A stretch of 64,000 nt of DNA from Terebella lapidaria (GCA_949152475.1 OX424563.1:10017001-10081000), one strand, 5' to 3'; counted from the stretch's first letter, positions 24,414 through 37,108 are shown. The notes: generated from the letters alone by a model not told the origin. Made by a program: numbers and translations.

Positions 24414-25004
24414 GGTGAAGCATAAATGTCATTGTAAATCCCCATAAACGTTCTCCTACAAATATCCAATCCCCGGGAAATTTCGTGATTCTAAACAAGA
24501 CTTCGGTCATATTGAAATGTGTATTTAGGTGTGCATGGAATAAAATGAGACAAGGCGTGTCCAATACTTGTAAACTGATTTTATTGACAGTGACGCACTA
24601 CACATAGGAGTGCACGCCTGAACATGATTTGAACACGTACAGGACGACATGCTCACATGAAATAACAAACCGCTCTTGACTGGAAGACAACCAATGACGT
24701 CATTTGACACAGCAATGGCGGCAATGGGAACTTAATTTTTAAGGAATTACAGAATTGACTACTTTGATGTTATTGTCTACATTGCACACTTCATTTGGGT
24801 GTGCGCAAGCTACCTTTAGATGTTTTACACAGAAAAATGTCTTTTAGGACGTATGTAAGTGAGTACTTTTTGTACGCGAAGCAATCCCCTGTTACATTCT
24901 CTGATCGATGGCCAGCCACACGCTGTATGGCTGGCGATGCCTGTTAGTTAACCATATGTTATTTCATGCCGAAGACAGTTGCGGATACTACCCCCTACAG
25001 CTTA
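24414..25004. other. Non-coding, nothing recognised
   Basis: Short unsupported ORFs only. A small ATGGCCAGCC...GGCTGGCGAT hairpin-like word pair lies near 24908-24940. Confidence 0.35.
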
Positions 25005-26554
25005 GGGGTCGGTCATTATTAATCGGGTGGGGGGAGGGTATGTGGATTTTCGAGAAATGAGTTTTCAAAGTTTGACCCCCCACCGATATATAAAAACAAT
25101 GTATGACAACCCCCCCACACCCCAACCAAGATAAAAAATAAAAGTGTGATCCCTCTCCCCCAGTCCCCATGTACATAAACAGGGCCATAATGCACAATTG
25201 ATGACAATTATCAGGAGCCAGTATCATAATATATATGATACTCAAATGCTGTTTTTACACTTCAGTCACATTTCTATTAAAACAATTGTGACTTTTGTTG
25301 CAAATTCTTTTCTACCATAAAGTCAGTTTTTCTACCATACCATAACGTCAGTGGATACTATGAATTTGTTGTCTTTGGGTGTCCACCGTGTCCATTGCCT
25401 CAAGTGTGAATGTCATTACAACAGATTCAATTATTATTTGTGGGCATAGTATATCGGTATGGTATTGATATGATTGGATGCTGAATGCAAGAAACAAAAC
25501 ACCCCCATCCCCAAGACATCTATGTGTAGGATCACGTTCCCCAGAATACTGGAATCTTTTTTTCACTCCAAATCCCACGTTTCCAAGCCTCTTGAAATAC
25601 TCGAGACCTGGGTCAAAGGTCATTCACTTCATTCAAATTTGTTGGAGGAATGAAAAAAATCTTTGAATCTAATTCTTCCTTACGGACTAACTGGACCCCA
25701 GAGCGGAACTCGGTAAAATTATGACTCTTCCACATATCATTGATGAATCAGGCCATCCTCAACTGGTACTTTTCCGGCCTTGAATCAAATCTGTGTTGGC
25801 TCCATGATGGGCTCATAATGTTCCGTGATAATCCGCGATTGTCTATCAATATCCTTGTCACCAAGGAAGTCGGGTATATCAGATTCAGTATAGCGTCATC
25901 CGGGACAATCCAGGACTATTTTTCAGTCCTGGGTAGAAAGGTCCATGTTTTGTTCATGGCAATCCTGGACAGCCCTGAGCTCATCGAGCATTATCCTCAG
26001 TGGCTGGAGTTCCTGTGTTGGCAACGCGTTGACTCTTGAGTAAAATCCATCTGTGGTTTTGACATGCTGATTCGGGGTCATTGGATGTTATGACATGTTG
26101 GTCAGCATGGTATGGGCCGGGTGATCCATTGTTATTCTGTGACAGTGCCCTGCATGTTGATTTTCCTGGCTGGCCCCGTATTCAGCTGCAGTGCTGAGTC
26201 GAGTCACATGTATCACGACATCTCCTGATTTTGGGTGTTCCTGGATGGTCCTATCTAGGACCAAATTTCGGCGGAACTATAGGTTCACCTATAATGTGAC
26301 ATACAGATGGATTCTGTTGTATACTCCAATGAACCATCAGTCCATGTCGAGTGGATTGTTTTCACTTAATTAACTATTTCAACATACAGATTTTCTCAAA
26401 TTAATAATTCAAAGTCCGACCCAACTTTTGATTGAAAATAAAAGTATGACCACCATACCCCCCCCCCCCCCAATAATATTGAAAATGAAAGTGTCACGCC
26501 CCCAGTTTTTACCCCCCCCCCCCCCCTCTCACCTGATAAATAATGACCGGCCCC
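25005..26554. mobile_element. Non-autonomous TIR element, Harbinger-like
   Basis: The left end reads GGGGTCGGTCATTATTAATC and the right end is its inverse (reverse complement GGGGCCGGTCATTATTTATC). Both ends are followed by C/G-rich tracts. TTA flanks both sides (25002-25004 and 26555-26557), a 3-bp TWA-type target duplication as made by PIF/Harbinger transposons. A subterminal block (AATAAAAGTGTGA / GAAAATGAAAGTGTCACGCC) recurs near each end. Interior ORFs (25740-26039, 26191-26373) match nothing I know. No transposase visible. Confidence 0.7.
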
Positions 26555-26556
26555 TT

Positions 26557-27072
26557 ACGTAACAGTAAAAATAGATGCGGCAACTCCCTAACCGTAAAGA
26601 ATCCTTCGCTCGCTCCTATTTTCCGTCATGCGTTCATGTATGGAATAGTCTCCCTTTGGATATTCGCGAATCTCCAACCTATAGTTCGTTTTCACATTGG
26701 CTTAAGAAAACTACCAATAATCACCCAAAAACTTGGTTCTATGCAGATAGTAGGATAAATAATATACACCATGCTCGGGTAAGAATAGGATGTAGTATGC
26801 TGAATCAAGATTAATGTGAACATTTGCATGTAATTGATAGCCCTGTCTGTCCATGTGGTTATCCACGCCAGGATGAAAATCATTTCTTTCTAGAGTGTTC
26901 TCTATTTCGCCAATCACGTAATATACAGCTAAATAATCTGCAATGGTATGAGGGGAAAAACTTATATGTGCTACTTCACGGAGACGTACATTTGTCAGTA
27001 GAAGATAACATGCGTATTACCAGAGAGTTCAAATGTATATTGAACACACTAGTAGATCGTTCATTGATCTAA
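26557..27072 (+). pseudogene. LINE reverse transcriptase, C-terminal fragment
   Basis: The sequence encodes SFARSYFPSCVHVWNSLPLD, then HHARVRIGCSMLNQD, an in-frame TAA, then SPVCPCGYPRQDENHFFLEC and LFRQSRN, ending DRSLI and a stop at 27072. The 'VWNSLP' block and the CxC-x8-H-x4-C cluster are characteristic of the C-terminus of many animal non-LTR retrotransposon polyproteins. The stop near 26812 and a frame change near 26595 make it non-functional. It begins directly after the TTA flank of the neighbouring TIR element. Confidence 0.75.
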
Positions 27073-27218
27073 TGTATACACCCATATTAATTGTTACGTA
27101 TTCATCCTACTTGTAAGGGGTCACGCACCTTGTATATATTGTATATAAGTACTTATACCTTACTACAGTGTACTAACATACTTAAAACAATCCCTCATAC
27201 TTGAGGTCAATTTATGTA

Positions 27219-27324
27219 AGGGATAATCGGTGAAGTGGAGCGCCTCTTCGAAATAATGTACGAGGCCGAAGGCCGAGTACATTATTTCGAAGGGGCGCGA
27301 CACTGAACCGATTATCCCACTTAG
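27219..27324. repeat. Long palindrome (foldback element)
   Basis: Arms GGGATAATCGGT...GAAATAATGTAC and GTACATTATTTCGAAGGGGC...ACCGATTATCCC face each other around a GGCCGAAGGCC centre, with arms of about 45 bp. The 27343-27400 C-run and CA repeat lie just beyond. Confidence 0.8.
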
Positions 27325-27342
27325 TACACGGTCTCCAGTGAA

Positions 27343-27347
27343 CAACC

Positions 27348-27400
<53 letters not shown>
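27343..27400. repeat. C-run and (CA)n microsatellite
   Basis: About 17 C residues followed by about 16 CA units. The ORFs through it (Pro/Thr-His or Cys-Val/Gly repeats) are artefacts of the repeat. Confidence 0.95.
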
Positions 27401-27401
<1 letters not shown>

Positions 27402-27765
27402 AACCTACATGCAAACAAATATACGGCCGTCTCGGATGGTTGAATTCCTTGACCAAGCTATTTGACATCATGCCTCCGATGGTGCGCAATATTTGTCCCA
27501 AGATTTTCAGTAATTTTGTTCTCATTTATGCAGTCAAGTGGAACCAACATCACGGCTGTATTGGTGGTAATAGATTGATATTTACATTCCACTCATACGA
27601 CAGAGCTTCCTGTTGTTATGACTACGGTTTACACGGTTCCGATTGAATAGTTTTTTAGTTGATTCGCAATGCGCGTTTAGTCGTTTTCGCCTCTTTTCAT
27701 ATGGTTGTGAGAATTACTCGAATGAAGCAGTATAAAAGGAAACACGACAACACACGCGCTCTCTT

Positions 27766-28056
27766 GGGGGGGCGGGATGGTGCAGTGGCAGAGCGCTCGG
27801 CCCATGATCTACAGGTCGTGGGTTCGAGTCCGCTCAGCGCCACTTGTGCCTGAAAACCTCCCACGCCAGTGCAGCCCGACTGGCGGTAAAAACAAAGGCC
27901 GGGTGGTGTCAGAGACTGTCTATGGTGTCTGGCACCTAAAAGATCCCTTGGGATTTATCGTAAAGAGTAGGGGATTTCCCCGATCCCGGGTTTCTGTCTA
28001 GGGGGCATATCATCGAGTTATGGCGCCCCCTTACCCCTAGTACAAGTACCAAGTAC
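27766..28056 (+). mobile_element. tRNA-derived SINE with 13-bp target duplications
   Basis: The head holds RNA polymerase III boxes: A box region TGGTGCAGTGGCAGAGCGC and B box GGTTCGAGTCC. It is followed by a conserved-looking body (GGCACCTAAAAGATCCC, AAAGAGTAGGGGATTT) and a CAAGTAC-rich tail. CACGCGCTCTCTT flanks both sides (27753-27765 and 28057-28069), a perfect target duplication of LINE-driven insertion. It is not a functional tRNA gene: no cloverleaf pairing to the 3' end and no CCA-side stem. Confidence 0.9.
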
Positions 28057-28069
28057 CACGCGCTCTCTT

Positions 28070-29756
28070 TTGCCACAGAAAGCTCACTGGGAGAGCTCCG
28101 TGATGTCGGAATGAAGCATTTGGATAGTACAATTGGATTTCAAAGCGGGAGCCTATAAAGTACCAGGAAAATGCTACTTGAGTATTTAAAACGGCATTTA
28201 TTTATTTATTTAAAACGGCATTCATTGGAGGAACCTAAAAAAATGGTGCGAGCACATATCGGCAAACAGGTGAGTCATTTACTAAACTGATTTAATTGAA
28301 GGTTAAAAAAAGATAACATTCTTTTACTTTCTGCATCAACTAAAAAACTATTCAATTTTATATAAAATGGATATGAATATTCTGCATCTTTTAATTCGTT
28401 TCAAGATATACGATTTATCTATGGCAGAATTTTGCGTGGAATCAAGACAGGTTGAAAAGGTCCATCCCTGGCCACGATATATACGATCCATCCTAATATA
28501 CAGGTGAGAAGGTGTATTTTTTACTTTGCGCTATTTATTCGACAATGTAAATATTCCGCCAAATAGGCACCATTAATATTACGTTATATTCAAAATGACG
28601 AACTAAGCACTTAATGTTTCATAGGGTTGTACATTCTGTATATTTGCAGGAAATGTGTGAAATGTTTGCGAATATGATCTGGAGATTTCTGGCAGATATA
28701 TTCACAATTTTGGATCTACGGATCCAAGGAATATCAAAATATCGAGGATAACGTTTTCACTGGATATCTGCAAATGGATTATATCACGAAGTGAAAAGCC
28801 ATATACATCCCATGGATATTATAAAGCAGCATCTCATGGCTGCACTGATCATCTGTGCGTCGAGAATTGAGAAAAGTTCCAACATTGCTCTTTGTTTTTG
28901 CAATTTGTGATGCATCTCGTGCTGTAATTTACCTGAATAAATATGTAGCGTTCATACATCGGTTTGATGTGGCTCGTTATTTCTACACAGGAGTAGATTA
29001 TTGGAGTACATTATTTGAATAATATACTCCAATAATCTACTGAACGCAAATAATCTACTACTGGTAGTGGATTCTGAAAAATAGTCGATTGCATAGGACA
29101 ATAGAACCGTATACTAATGATAATTAATACTGTTTCGCGTATAAGTAAAAATGGATGTAAATCAATGCATGATGTATTCAATTACTCAAATAATTGTAAA
29201 TATGTACATAAATATTTTGATGTTTCTCATTCTTTGCATGTACATAATTATTTAGGTGTTTGGTGGTTTTCAATCCTTGCATGTTCATAATTGTTCAGTT
29301 ATATCATTTTTATCCTCTGTAAACATTCCATATAATTTGAGTTTCTACCTTCATTAGAGAAACTCTGTTTCTGCCTTTACTCAAGAGACTTTTGTATAGG
29401 GCTTCTCTGCTCTGTTAGTCAATCTGATAAATATTGTTTATAAAAAAATTGTGGACCTCAAGTTGGGATATTGAACTGTGCGAGTGTGAGAGTGACTGAA
29501 TGACTCGTCAATTTCGCCATTTAGTCATTGTTGTGTTGGGACAAATAAGTCTGAAAACCGGACTATCATGTCCATAAATGGGATAGGATGTGGGACTCGG
29601 ACGTGAGGTTCAGGATTGATACTCATGAAAATCATCCACAACAAGAATACCACGCACCAAGAAGGCCGGGCAGCATGAACTGGGAGGAGACCAACTCACT
29701 AAGCCATGCCTATACCTCTCTAGAAGTACACTTCTTGCTCCTTATATTTTATATAT
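28070..29756. other. Non-coding, nothing recognised
   Basis: AT-rich without supported exons, apart from the foldback at 28987-29041. Confidence 0.35.
28987..29041. repeat. Palindrome, about 25-bp arms
   Basis: AGTAGATTATTGGAGTA is mirrored by TACTCCAATAATCTACT around a TTATTTGAATAA centre. A further AATAATCTACT copy follows at about 29048. This is a compact foldback similar in style to that at 27219. Confidence 0.8.
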
Positions 29757-30935
29757 TTAGGTTATCGGATCTATGGTCCAATAACCTGCCCAATAACCTA
29801 TGGTCCAATAAACTTTTGTTGTCGTCGTTCACATTTTTATCTTTAAAGTTTACAGTCAAATATTTCTGAAATATTGCACAAACATATCAAAGTATTTCAA
29901 AGGGGAGGTTTTTTTCAAAATGGTGGACGTTTTTGACGATAAACGACCAATTTTGAACTTTGAAGGCCATTTTCTCAAAAACGTATGACCAATATGGAGG
30001 TTTTTATTTCAAACTATCCCCCTTATGTACCTTTGTGACGTGTATAAATTTCGTTGCCGTTGAATCGCAAGTCTTGATTTTTGACGGGTCGGCACAAAAC
30101 AATTTTTCTGTCCCGATTCACGTTTACTATTCGTTTAGAGCCATTTCCAGCCAAAATACTTTTCTCTCCTCTCAATTTTTTTTCCTTCATAATGGGAGCT
30201 GCCACAATTGTACTCCTAGTACTCTAGTACGCTAGTACTTTCGAACGGGAAGTCATATGTGGTGATTTGTGTCGTCCGCCCGACATTTGGTTTGACTTCC
30301 CCTAACATTGAAAGGTCAAGATGGACACTTTTGTTTTTTAAAACCCCGCCAAATTTTGACTTTGACAGCCATTTTCTCAAAATCTGTACAGTAACGTTTT
30401 TAACGCGCGTGGCAGCCATTTTGATGTTTGGACAGGTCGGTAAAGGAAATTGTCCCAAATTGCGTTACTAACCAAATGCGCTATTTCTCATAAGGCTATA
30501 TTAAATGATATGCACAAATTGGCCTCTGGGGCCAGAACGTTTGTGCACAGACCCGAGGTTCTAAATATAATTATATACGACCTCAAACATGGGACATCTT
30601 TCGGTGACCTTGAATATGACCTATGATGACGTTGAGTGGTAATTTTCGTGTTAACATTGATTGATGTAGACAGAGTGTTTGTAGATGAACAGTGGTATCA
30701 GGAGGTTCTTTTGGAGACCTAGCTCCTTCATAATGGGAACTGTATGGAGCAAACGCCTAGAAAACTTAAATATTGGCACATTCGGATGGGAAGACACATG
30801 TGATAACCTTTAATTGGACATTCAGTTGCTTTGAAAGGTCAAAACGGCAAATTTGACGACAAAAAAAAAGTTGTGGCTCAAATAGAAAAACAAATTATCT
30901 GGTAACTTTCTTTATCATTTGGGCTAATTTTATAA
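29757..30935 (-). repeat. F1-type interspersed element with F2-like middle
   Basis: Minus-strand start at 30935: AATTAGCCCAAATGATAAAG then AAAGTTACCAGATAA. End at 29757-29815: three AGGTTAT(C/T)GG/GGTCCAATAACC words and GACGACGACAAC. The interior has CAGCCATTTT, GTGACGTGTATAAATTTCGTTG and TTGACGGGTCGG blocks shared with 7976-8480. Confidence 0.65.
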
Positions 30936-32399
30936 TAATATCATAACATAATCCGATAATCTAATATGATCATATGATATAACCAGCTGATATCAGATAT
31001 CACATGCGAAGCGATCTGTGGCATTGTCATTTTGATGAGGCACTGGACGAGTCAGGTGAAGACAGAGAGAGCGAGGAGTTTGGTGTGCCTGTAACAAAGT
31101 CGTGAGCTTCTGATTCCCAGACACAACAGTATGTTGGAGGAGACAACTTGCAATCAACTTACAGGACTGTATGAAACAAGAAAAATATTTTTTTAAAAGT
31201 GTATAGTTAATATGGAAACAACGTTGATACCAAAACAACGGAAATACAGAAAAAAAATATACATCTTATTCGCTTGTAGCTCACATTTGTAAGCTGTATG
31301 ATAGCCATGGAACCCATGATATTCAAGTTGAATACTCTGTGCTCCAGATGTAAACAACTCGTTCACATCATGCATCTTTTCGGTTCAAACATCAAAGTAG
31401 GGTCATCTGGGCGTAGTTGGGGGATCTATTGATGCTATATCATCGAAAAGAAAATTTTTGTCATACACGCATAACAAATTCTCAAAGCACGAATTATGCC
31501 ATTTGAATAGCATTACGAATTGCAAAATAATTATCCTGAGTGCACGATCTTTATAAATTCTCACATATTGCCAATACATTTTTCATTGTGAATTACATTC
31601 TAACTCCTGAGTTTGAGGAAGGCACGTCTTAGGGCACGTTCAAGATCGGCGACAAGTTAATTACATCATGTATGTGACGTAGGCAGGTGAGCTAAAAATG
31701 AGGCATTATTTGGCCAAATCCATATCGTGAGAAAATATTGTACAATGTCCATCATGTAAGTGAAACATAAAGAATGTGAGCATATAACAAACAACTCAAT
31801 CATCTCTTCTCTATTGTTTTGTTCTACGTTGGTACAATAGCAAATATGTGTCTGACAGTCTTGAACATTAATCCAAAGATCTCACACACAGTAAAAAAAA
31901 ATATCTGAGATTCAGAAAAAAAAAATTCAAGAAAGAAAATAAATCTTGGGAGAATAGCAAGTGTGGTAAATCTAATTTTTAAGCCTTAATTTTCTTAATG
32001 CAAGAACTAAATACGAACGATTATTCCTAAGAAAATCTAGTTTTGGGAACTTTTAGGGATTTTATTTTCTTGTGAATAGAATGATTTACAAGAATTCAAG
32101 ATTTTATTTCCAGAAACGAGCATATACGCATTCAACCAAGATAACTCGATCTACTTTTAATCTAATTTCAAGCCATTTTTTTATATACAATAATATATTA
32201 TACCAATGCAAAAATCGTGAATATAATACCTCCTATACTGTCATTATACATGCCATGTGCCAAAATACAAATTAACGTTCTTAAAGGAAGACGTGGCACC
32301 CTTGGCCTGATTAAGGTCCATACTTCTATAGGACCAATATACAGTATGTTGGATTCGTACACGTACATGCATATTGTTTTGCAAACATAGGAAAAACAT
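30936..32399. other. Non-coding; partly repeated sequence
   Basis: 30936-31170 shares blocks with 1305-1440 and with 5690-5860 (ACTGGACGAGTC, GACAGAGAGAGCGAGGAG). The remainder is AT-rich with A-runs at 31895-31925 and no supported gene. Confidence 0.4.
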
Positions 32400-33569
32400 A
32401 GCACCAAGGGTGCTGTAGCTTACCGGCAGATCATGAGAATTGCACAGAGTATCGATTTTCCGAAGTATAAATTGTTATACCATTGTCAAAATATGTTCGT
32501 AAATGTTGCCGAACACACATTTTCTGTATGGACTATGACACGACCTCAAGTTACATCTTGAAAGTTTGTTTTTCGTTAATGACATATATTTACAGACCGT
32601 CATTTCAAAGGCAACAATCCTATAACCCAATTTTCCTTCACAATGGGAGCTTATAGTGGTGTTAACTCCTGGAACTCTTCAAGATAGAGCCTAAGTATTG
32701 GCACATAATATCTCTCTAGGTGCAATAGTTTGAGCGGCTGAGGCCAATTTACACATTCCACACCAAACATTTAGCACTCAAGGTCATCCGAGGTCAAGCT
32801 CAAGGTTTTATTTTGTGCCATGTAGGTCTTCTATATGTCCATAATGCAAACATAGCTCTACCTACAAGCATTTCATCTGTAGAGGCACATTTGGGCATTT
32901 TTTTACCATAAAAAGGCTATTTTGACCTTATCAAAGGTCAAATTCAAGATCACCACCAGGTCGTCATATATGAATTCCCATTTGAAAATGCCAATATATA
33001 AGCTCTATCCTAAAGCGTTCTATGAGTACAGTTCCGGCAGCTCCCATTATGAAGAGAAAAATCAGTGAAAATTTTCCAAGTCCAAAATTTCTTTGAATGA
33101 AATCACCCAAAATGAATAGTAACGCGATTTGGACCGAATGGCTGCCACACGCAGACTGGCGATTCAAGAGTAACAAATCTCAAACACATCATAGAGGTGC
33201 ATAAGGGGAATCTTTTGAAACAAATATCTGAAAACTGATCAGACAGTTTTTGAGAAAATGGCCATCAAAGTCCAAAATTTACCATTTTTCGGCAAAAATG
33301 GCCGCCAAATCGGCAAAAACGATTCAATAAAAAACAAAAACAAACAAAAAAAAGCAGCTCAGGGTATTAGCCCAAGGAATGTTTTAGTAAATTTTCAGAA
33401 GAATTCATCAAGGTAAAAAAAGTTATTTGCCGGACGGACGACGGACGGACGGACGGACGGACGGACGGACGGACGGACGGCCAGACAGACAGACAGACAG
33501 ACAAACGACGGACGACAGACGAAAAACCACGACAATAGCTTATCGGCCCATATGGAGCGGTAAGCTAAA
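32400..33569 (+). repeat. F2 interspersed element, full-length copy
   Basis: Starts GCACCAAGGGTGCTGTAGCT, TACCGGCAGATCATGAG. Ends ACAATAGCTTATCGGCCC then GGAGCGGTAAGCTAAAA. It contains a GGAC tetranucleotide array and CAGA repeat (33432-33512) just before the end. It abuts an F1 copy that begins at 33570. Confidence 0.8.
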
Positions 33570-35009
33570 AATTAGCCCAAGGGCTATGACAGGTTACCAG
33601 ACAATTTTGGTTTTGAGCATTGCAGGTGACAACCAAGGTCATTTTTGTGGACTATGTGTACTGCATAGAACTTTCTATATGTTCATAATACAAACATATA
33701 AGTCCTATTAACAAGTATTTTGTCTGTAGAGGCCAATTTACACATTTCAGGTTAGACTTTGAGATTTAGCCTTCAAGGTCGTCTAAGGTCAAATCTAAGG
33801 TCACCAATTAGATGTGCCACTTCTTATTTTTATTTTTATCAGCTTATAATATAATCCTAACCTCTAGGTGCGAGCCTTTGAACCTCAGCGGCCAAGTTAC
33901 ACATTCCATGTCAGACATTTCGCACTCAAGGTCATCCGAGGTCAAGTTCAACGTCATCATTAGTTGTTCCATATACGACTTCCTATATGCTCATAATGCA
34001 AACATAAGCTCTATCTGCAATAACCTCGTCTGTAGAAGCAAATTTGGACATTTTTGACCCAAAAATGACTGATTTTACCTTTCAAGGTCATCAAAGGTCA
34101 ATTTCAAGATCACCACACAAGTCGCCATATATGACTTCCCATTTGAAAGTGCCAATACCTAAGCTCTATCTGCGGGCTTTCTATGAGTACAGTTCTGGCA
34201 GCACCCATTATGAAGGAAAAAAGTGCCGAAAATTTTCCAAGTCCAAATTTTTTTTCAAAGGGTGCAATTTTTTGTGTGCCTAGAAATGGCCCAAAATGGA
34301 TAATAATGCGATTTGGGGAAAACAAAATTTTTTTTTGCCGATCCGTCAAAAATTCAAAATGGCCTCCACACGAAGACCGGCGATTCAAAGGTACATACGA
34401 AGAATCTTTTTAAACAGAAATCTGAAAACTGATCAGACAGTTTTTGAGAAAATAGCTGCCAAAGTTCAAAATTGAGCGCTTTTCAACGAAAATGGCCGCC
34501 ATTTTGAGAAAAATTGAAAAATCAAGAAACTAAAAATTACTGTACCTCCTCCTTGAATTATTTTAATGCATCTTTTCCCAAATTTTTAGAAAGATCGGAT
34601 CGCACACATAAGATAAACATAGCACCAAGGGTGCTGTAGCTTACCGGTTGATCATGAGAATTGCACAGAGTATTGATTTTCCAAATATAAATATAATGGC
34701 CACCAAAGTCCAAAATTGGCCATTTTTCGGCAAAAATGGCCGCCAAATGAGCAAAAACGATTGAATAAAAAAAACAATAAAAACAGCTCAGGATATTAGC
34801 CCAAGGAATGTTCAAGTAAATTTTCAGAGAAATTCATCAATACAAAAAAAAGTTATTTGCCGGACGGACGACGGACGAAAAACCACGACAATAGCCTACT
34901 GGCCCATATGGGCCGGTAAGCTAAAAATGTGAACGGACAGACGGACGGACGGACGACGGACGCAACGCGACGGCAATAGGTTGTCGGAACATAGGTGCGG
35001 TAACCTGAA
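33570..35009 (+). repeat. F1 interspersed element interrupted by a short F2 copy
   Basis: Starts ATTAGCCCAAGGGCTATGAC then AGGTTACCAGACA. Ends AATAGGTTGTCGGAACA then GGTGCGGTAACCTG. The interior has AAGGTCATC blocks, AAAATGGCCGCCATTTTGAG and a GACGGACG array. The F2 copy at 34619-34928 splits it inside the AGATAAAAATGTG block. Confidence 0.75.
34619..34928 (+). repeat. Short internally deleted F2 copy nested in F1
   Basis: Intact F2 start (AGCACCAAGGGTGCTGTAGC) and end (GACAATAGCC...GGTAAGCT) with most of the body missing. The flanks AGATAAA and AATGTG join to the uninterrupted F1 sequence seen at 19725-19740 and 43210, so the insertion made no obvious target duplication. Confidence 0.75.
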
Positions 35010-35835
35010 AACTAGATTCGTTTGTGGCTGCATGGGTGTATCCCCTGATGCCCTGATCTAGGCCGGCGACTCAAGTTTCACCGGCTTATAAATTTCTCAT
35101 ACTTCTTAACCATAGACTTGTGGACGGGTGTGCGATCGCTACTGTGCGGGTCATCGCAGAAGACCTGCTCCTGCAAAAACAGGAGTGCGGCACCGAGGTT
35201 GGATGGATAGGTCAACATGAAAGTGTAGTAAACACCGATCATTATCAGTACTGCTTTAAATTAGCCCCCTGTTCGGCGAACAATGCCGAAAGTGCGTCCA
35301 AATCCACAGATCATGATTGTTTCTTCCGTCAGGATCAATCTGGGATGGTTCGTCTTCGCCAGACTGTGGACATCTGTGGCACCCTGTGAATGAATGGGAA
35401 GAGCATACATAAAGCTGAATAACAAAACACAGTGTACTCAATGGTATTGCATCACATGTAACTCGTTATTTACACCCGACAAAAAAACAAACAAAAGTTG
35501 ACACTTTCACATTTATGTCAAAGTAAGAAATAGTGTTTCTCAGATTCAAGCCGATAGATCTGGTAAGCAAAATGCAATAAAATTGTTTTTTTGTCGAGTA
35601 AGGCTGTCAGTGTCTGTCTGTAAGCAACATACATCACGAGCAACCACGAATGTTGCTGCTTTGCCAGGCCGCTGCCTCAGTAAGGAGGGAGCAAACAGTT
35701 TCCTCCTTTTCATCTGAAATCAAAATATTTTTTTCACCTTTTAACATGGTAAAATTGCAGTTACAAATTGTATATGCACTGTACACAATAAAAATTACAA
35801 ACCAGTGAAATCTAGGTTACAATTTGCATGTACAA

Positions 35836-36030
35836 CTAGACGTCAAGGCCTAAAGATGCCTTGGAGGCATTTCGATGTTAAGACTGATTTATAATATCCA
35901 GGGCGACGAACCCGTTTCGCTCTACAATGCACCATTTCCGAGATATCAACGAAAACGAAAAATGCCGACTCGGCAAAAAATTCAGGTCAAGGTCAAAGTT
36001 CATCCATAATACCCAATAGATCAAGGATAA
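35836..36030 (-). mobile_element. Helitron-like 3' end with one satellite unit
   Basis: Reverse complement of the terminus at 41807-41853: CTAG preceded by an ATGCCTCCAAGGCAT-type hairpin (here 35856-35871). The interior side has one diverged 147-bp satellite unit (AAAAATGCCGACTCGGCAAA, ACCATTTCCGAGATATC). Confidence 0.65.
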
Positions 36031-36270
36031 TGACCAGTTTATCAGTGACACAAAATGATAATCACAGATAAAAAGAACAAAATGTGTTAGAGGCAACAAA
36101 TTGCCATCATAACCAATTGTCAATCTGGATCTGAATAATGGGGAATTAAGCTGGGAATGAAATTGCCCACTAGATTGTACATGTAAGCCAAGGTGAATTT
36201 CTGGTCAGTAGAAATTTGATGGTACATGTATTGTAATAATGGTCGTATTATCTGTAGTAATTTTAGCGAC

Positions 36271-37009
36271 TGTTACTCCCGTCCCTCCCGCGCACTACAC
36301 ATTTCCACAACAAACATTCATTCTACATGACTTACATACAGGACAAGTACACACTATACGATCACAAGCATAAACTCCATGTAGTCATGGTTACACACAC
36401 AGGTCAAACCACGCACCTGCGGCCCCGCTAGTTCAGTACATTCGACCCAAGATACCCGGCCTTGACCTTCACATGCACTGACTTCTAAACATAGAACTTG
36501 ACACACATACTCCACACATCACGTGCACAGATACAGGCATTACAAGTATTGACACGAGCCGGGGAAACCCACTTTCCCGGTGACATCAGCGCATTGCAGC
36601 ATACATTCAACCAATCACAACACCGCATACACTTGGCGGGAAGTTACACAAGCACATGATCCCTCGGCCCCAGTTATCTGCGCAGTTGAGTGGAAGTGTT
36701 CAATGAAGACGGTCGTGTTTTATATTGTAACAAGAAGAACGGCCGTGAGAGTATAGTGAATATATATGTAAAGATATACGGTGGATATACGTGATTAAAG
36801 GACTATAATAATAGGATATTCGACTGGGAAATCACCGACGTAGGTGTGAGCGGCCCCGATTGTGGTGTGTGTGTGGACATCGGCATTATCACCACAATAA
36901 ACAGTTTGAATTGAACTGCCGGCTTGTTGGTCTGTTAGCACGACATTACAGACACTCGGCTTGATACGGGCCAAAGAACCGTATTCTTCACATATCGAAC
37001 AAGGTAACA
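36271..37009. other. Possible solo LTR or regulatory-like block, uncertain
   Basis: The block begins TGTTAC and ends GTAACA, about 740 bp, more GC-rich than its surroundings, and contains no long ORF with a motif. These inverted hexamers are typical LTR edges, but no target duplication and no primer-binding site adjoin it. It may instead be the body of the Helitron-like element ending at 37108. Confidence 0.25.
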
Positions 37010-37035
37010 TCAATTTTCGATGCTTGAGTCTATAT

Positions 37036-37108
37036 TTCGGAGGCGACAGGGATGATAGGGCTACGGGGAATACACCTCAGCGGTCGTCAGCGACCGGAGA
37101 GCGTCTAG
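37036..37108 (+). mobile_element. Helitron-like 3' terminus
   Basis: GGCGACAGGGATGATAGGGC, ACGGGGAATACACC, then a hairpin CGGTCG-TCAG-CGACCG (37081-37096), eight bases, then CTAG followed by T. Helitrons end in CTRR with a short GC-rich hairpin about ten bases before it. Same design at 50190-50258. The 5' end was not located. Confidence 0.65.

Noticed and set aside
25740..26373. ORFs inside the Harbinger-like element as a transposase
   Set aside because: No DDE or Myb-like motif is recognisable, and the frames overlap degenerate repeated words.
27766..27840. Possible tRNA gene
   Set aside because: Pol III boxes are present, but the flanking 13-bp target duplications and the long non-tRNA body show a SINE.
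36271..37009. Solo LTR of a retrotransposon
   Set aside because: TGTTAC/GTAACA edges are suggestive, but there is no target duplication, primer-binding site or polypurine tract. Kept only as an uncertain feature.
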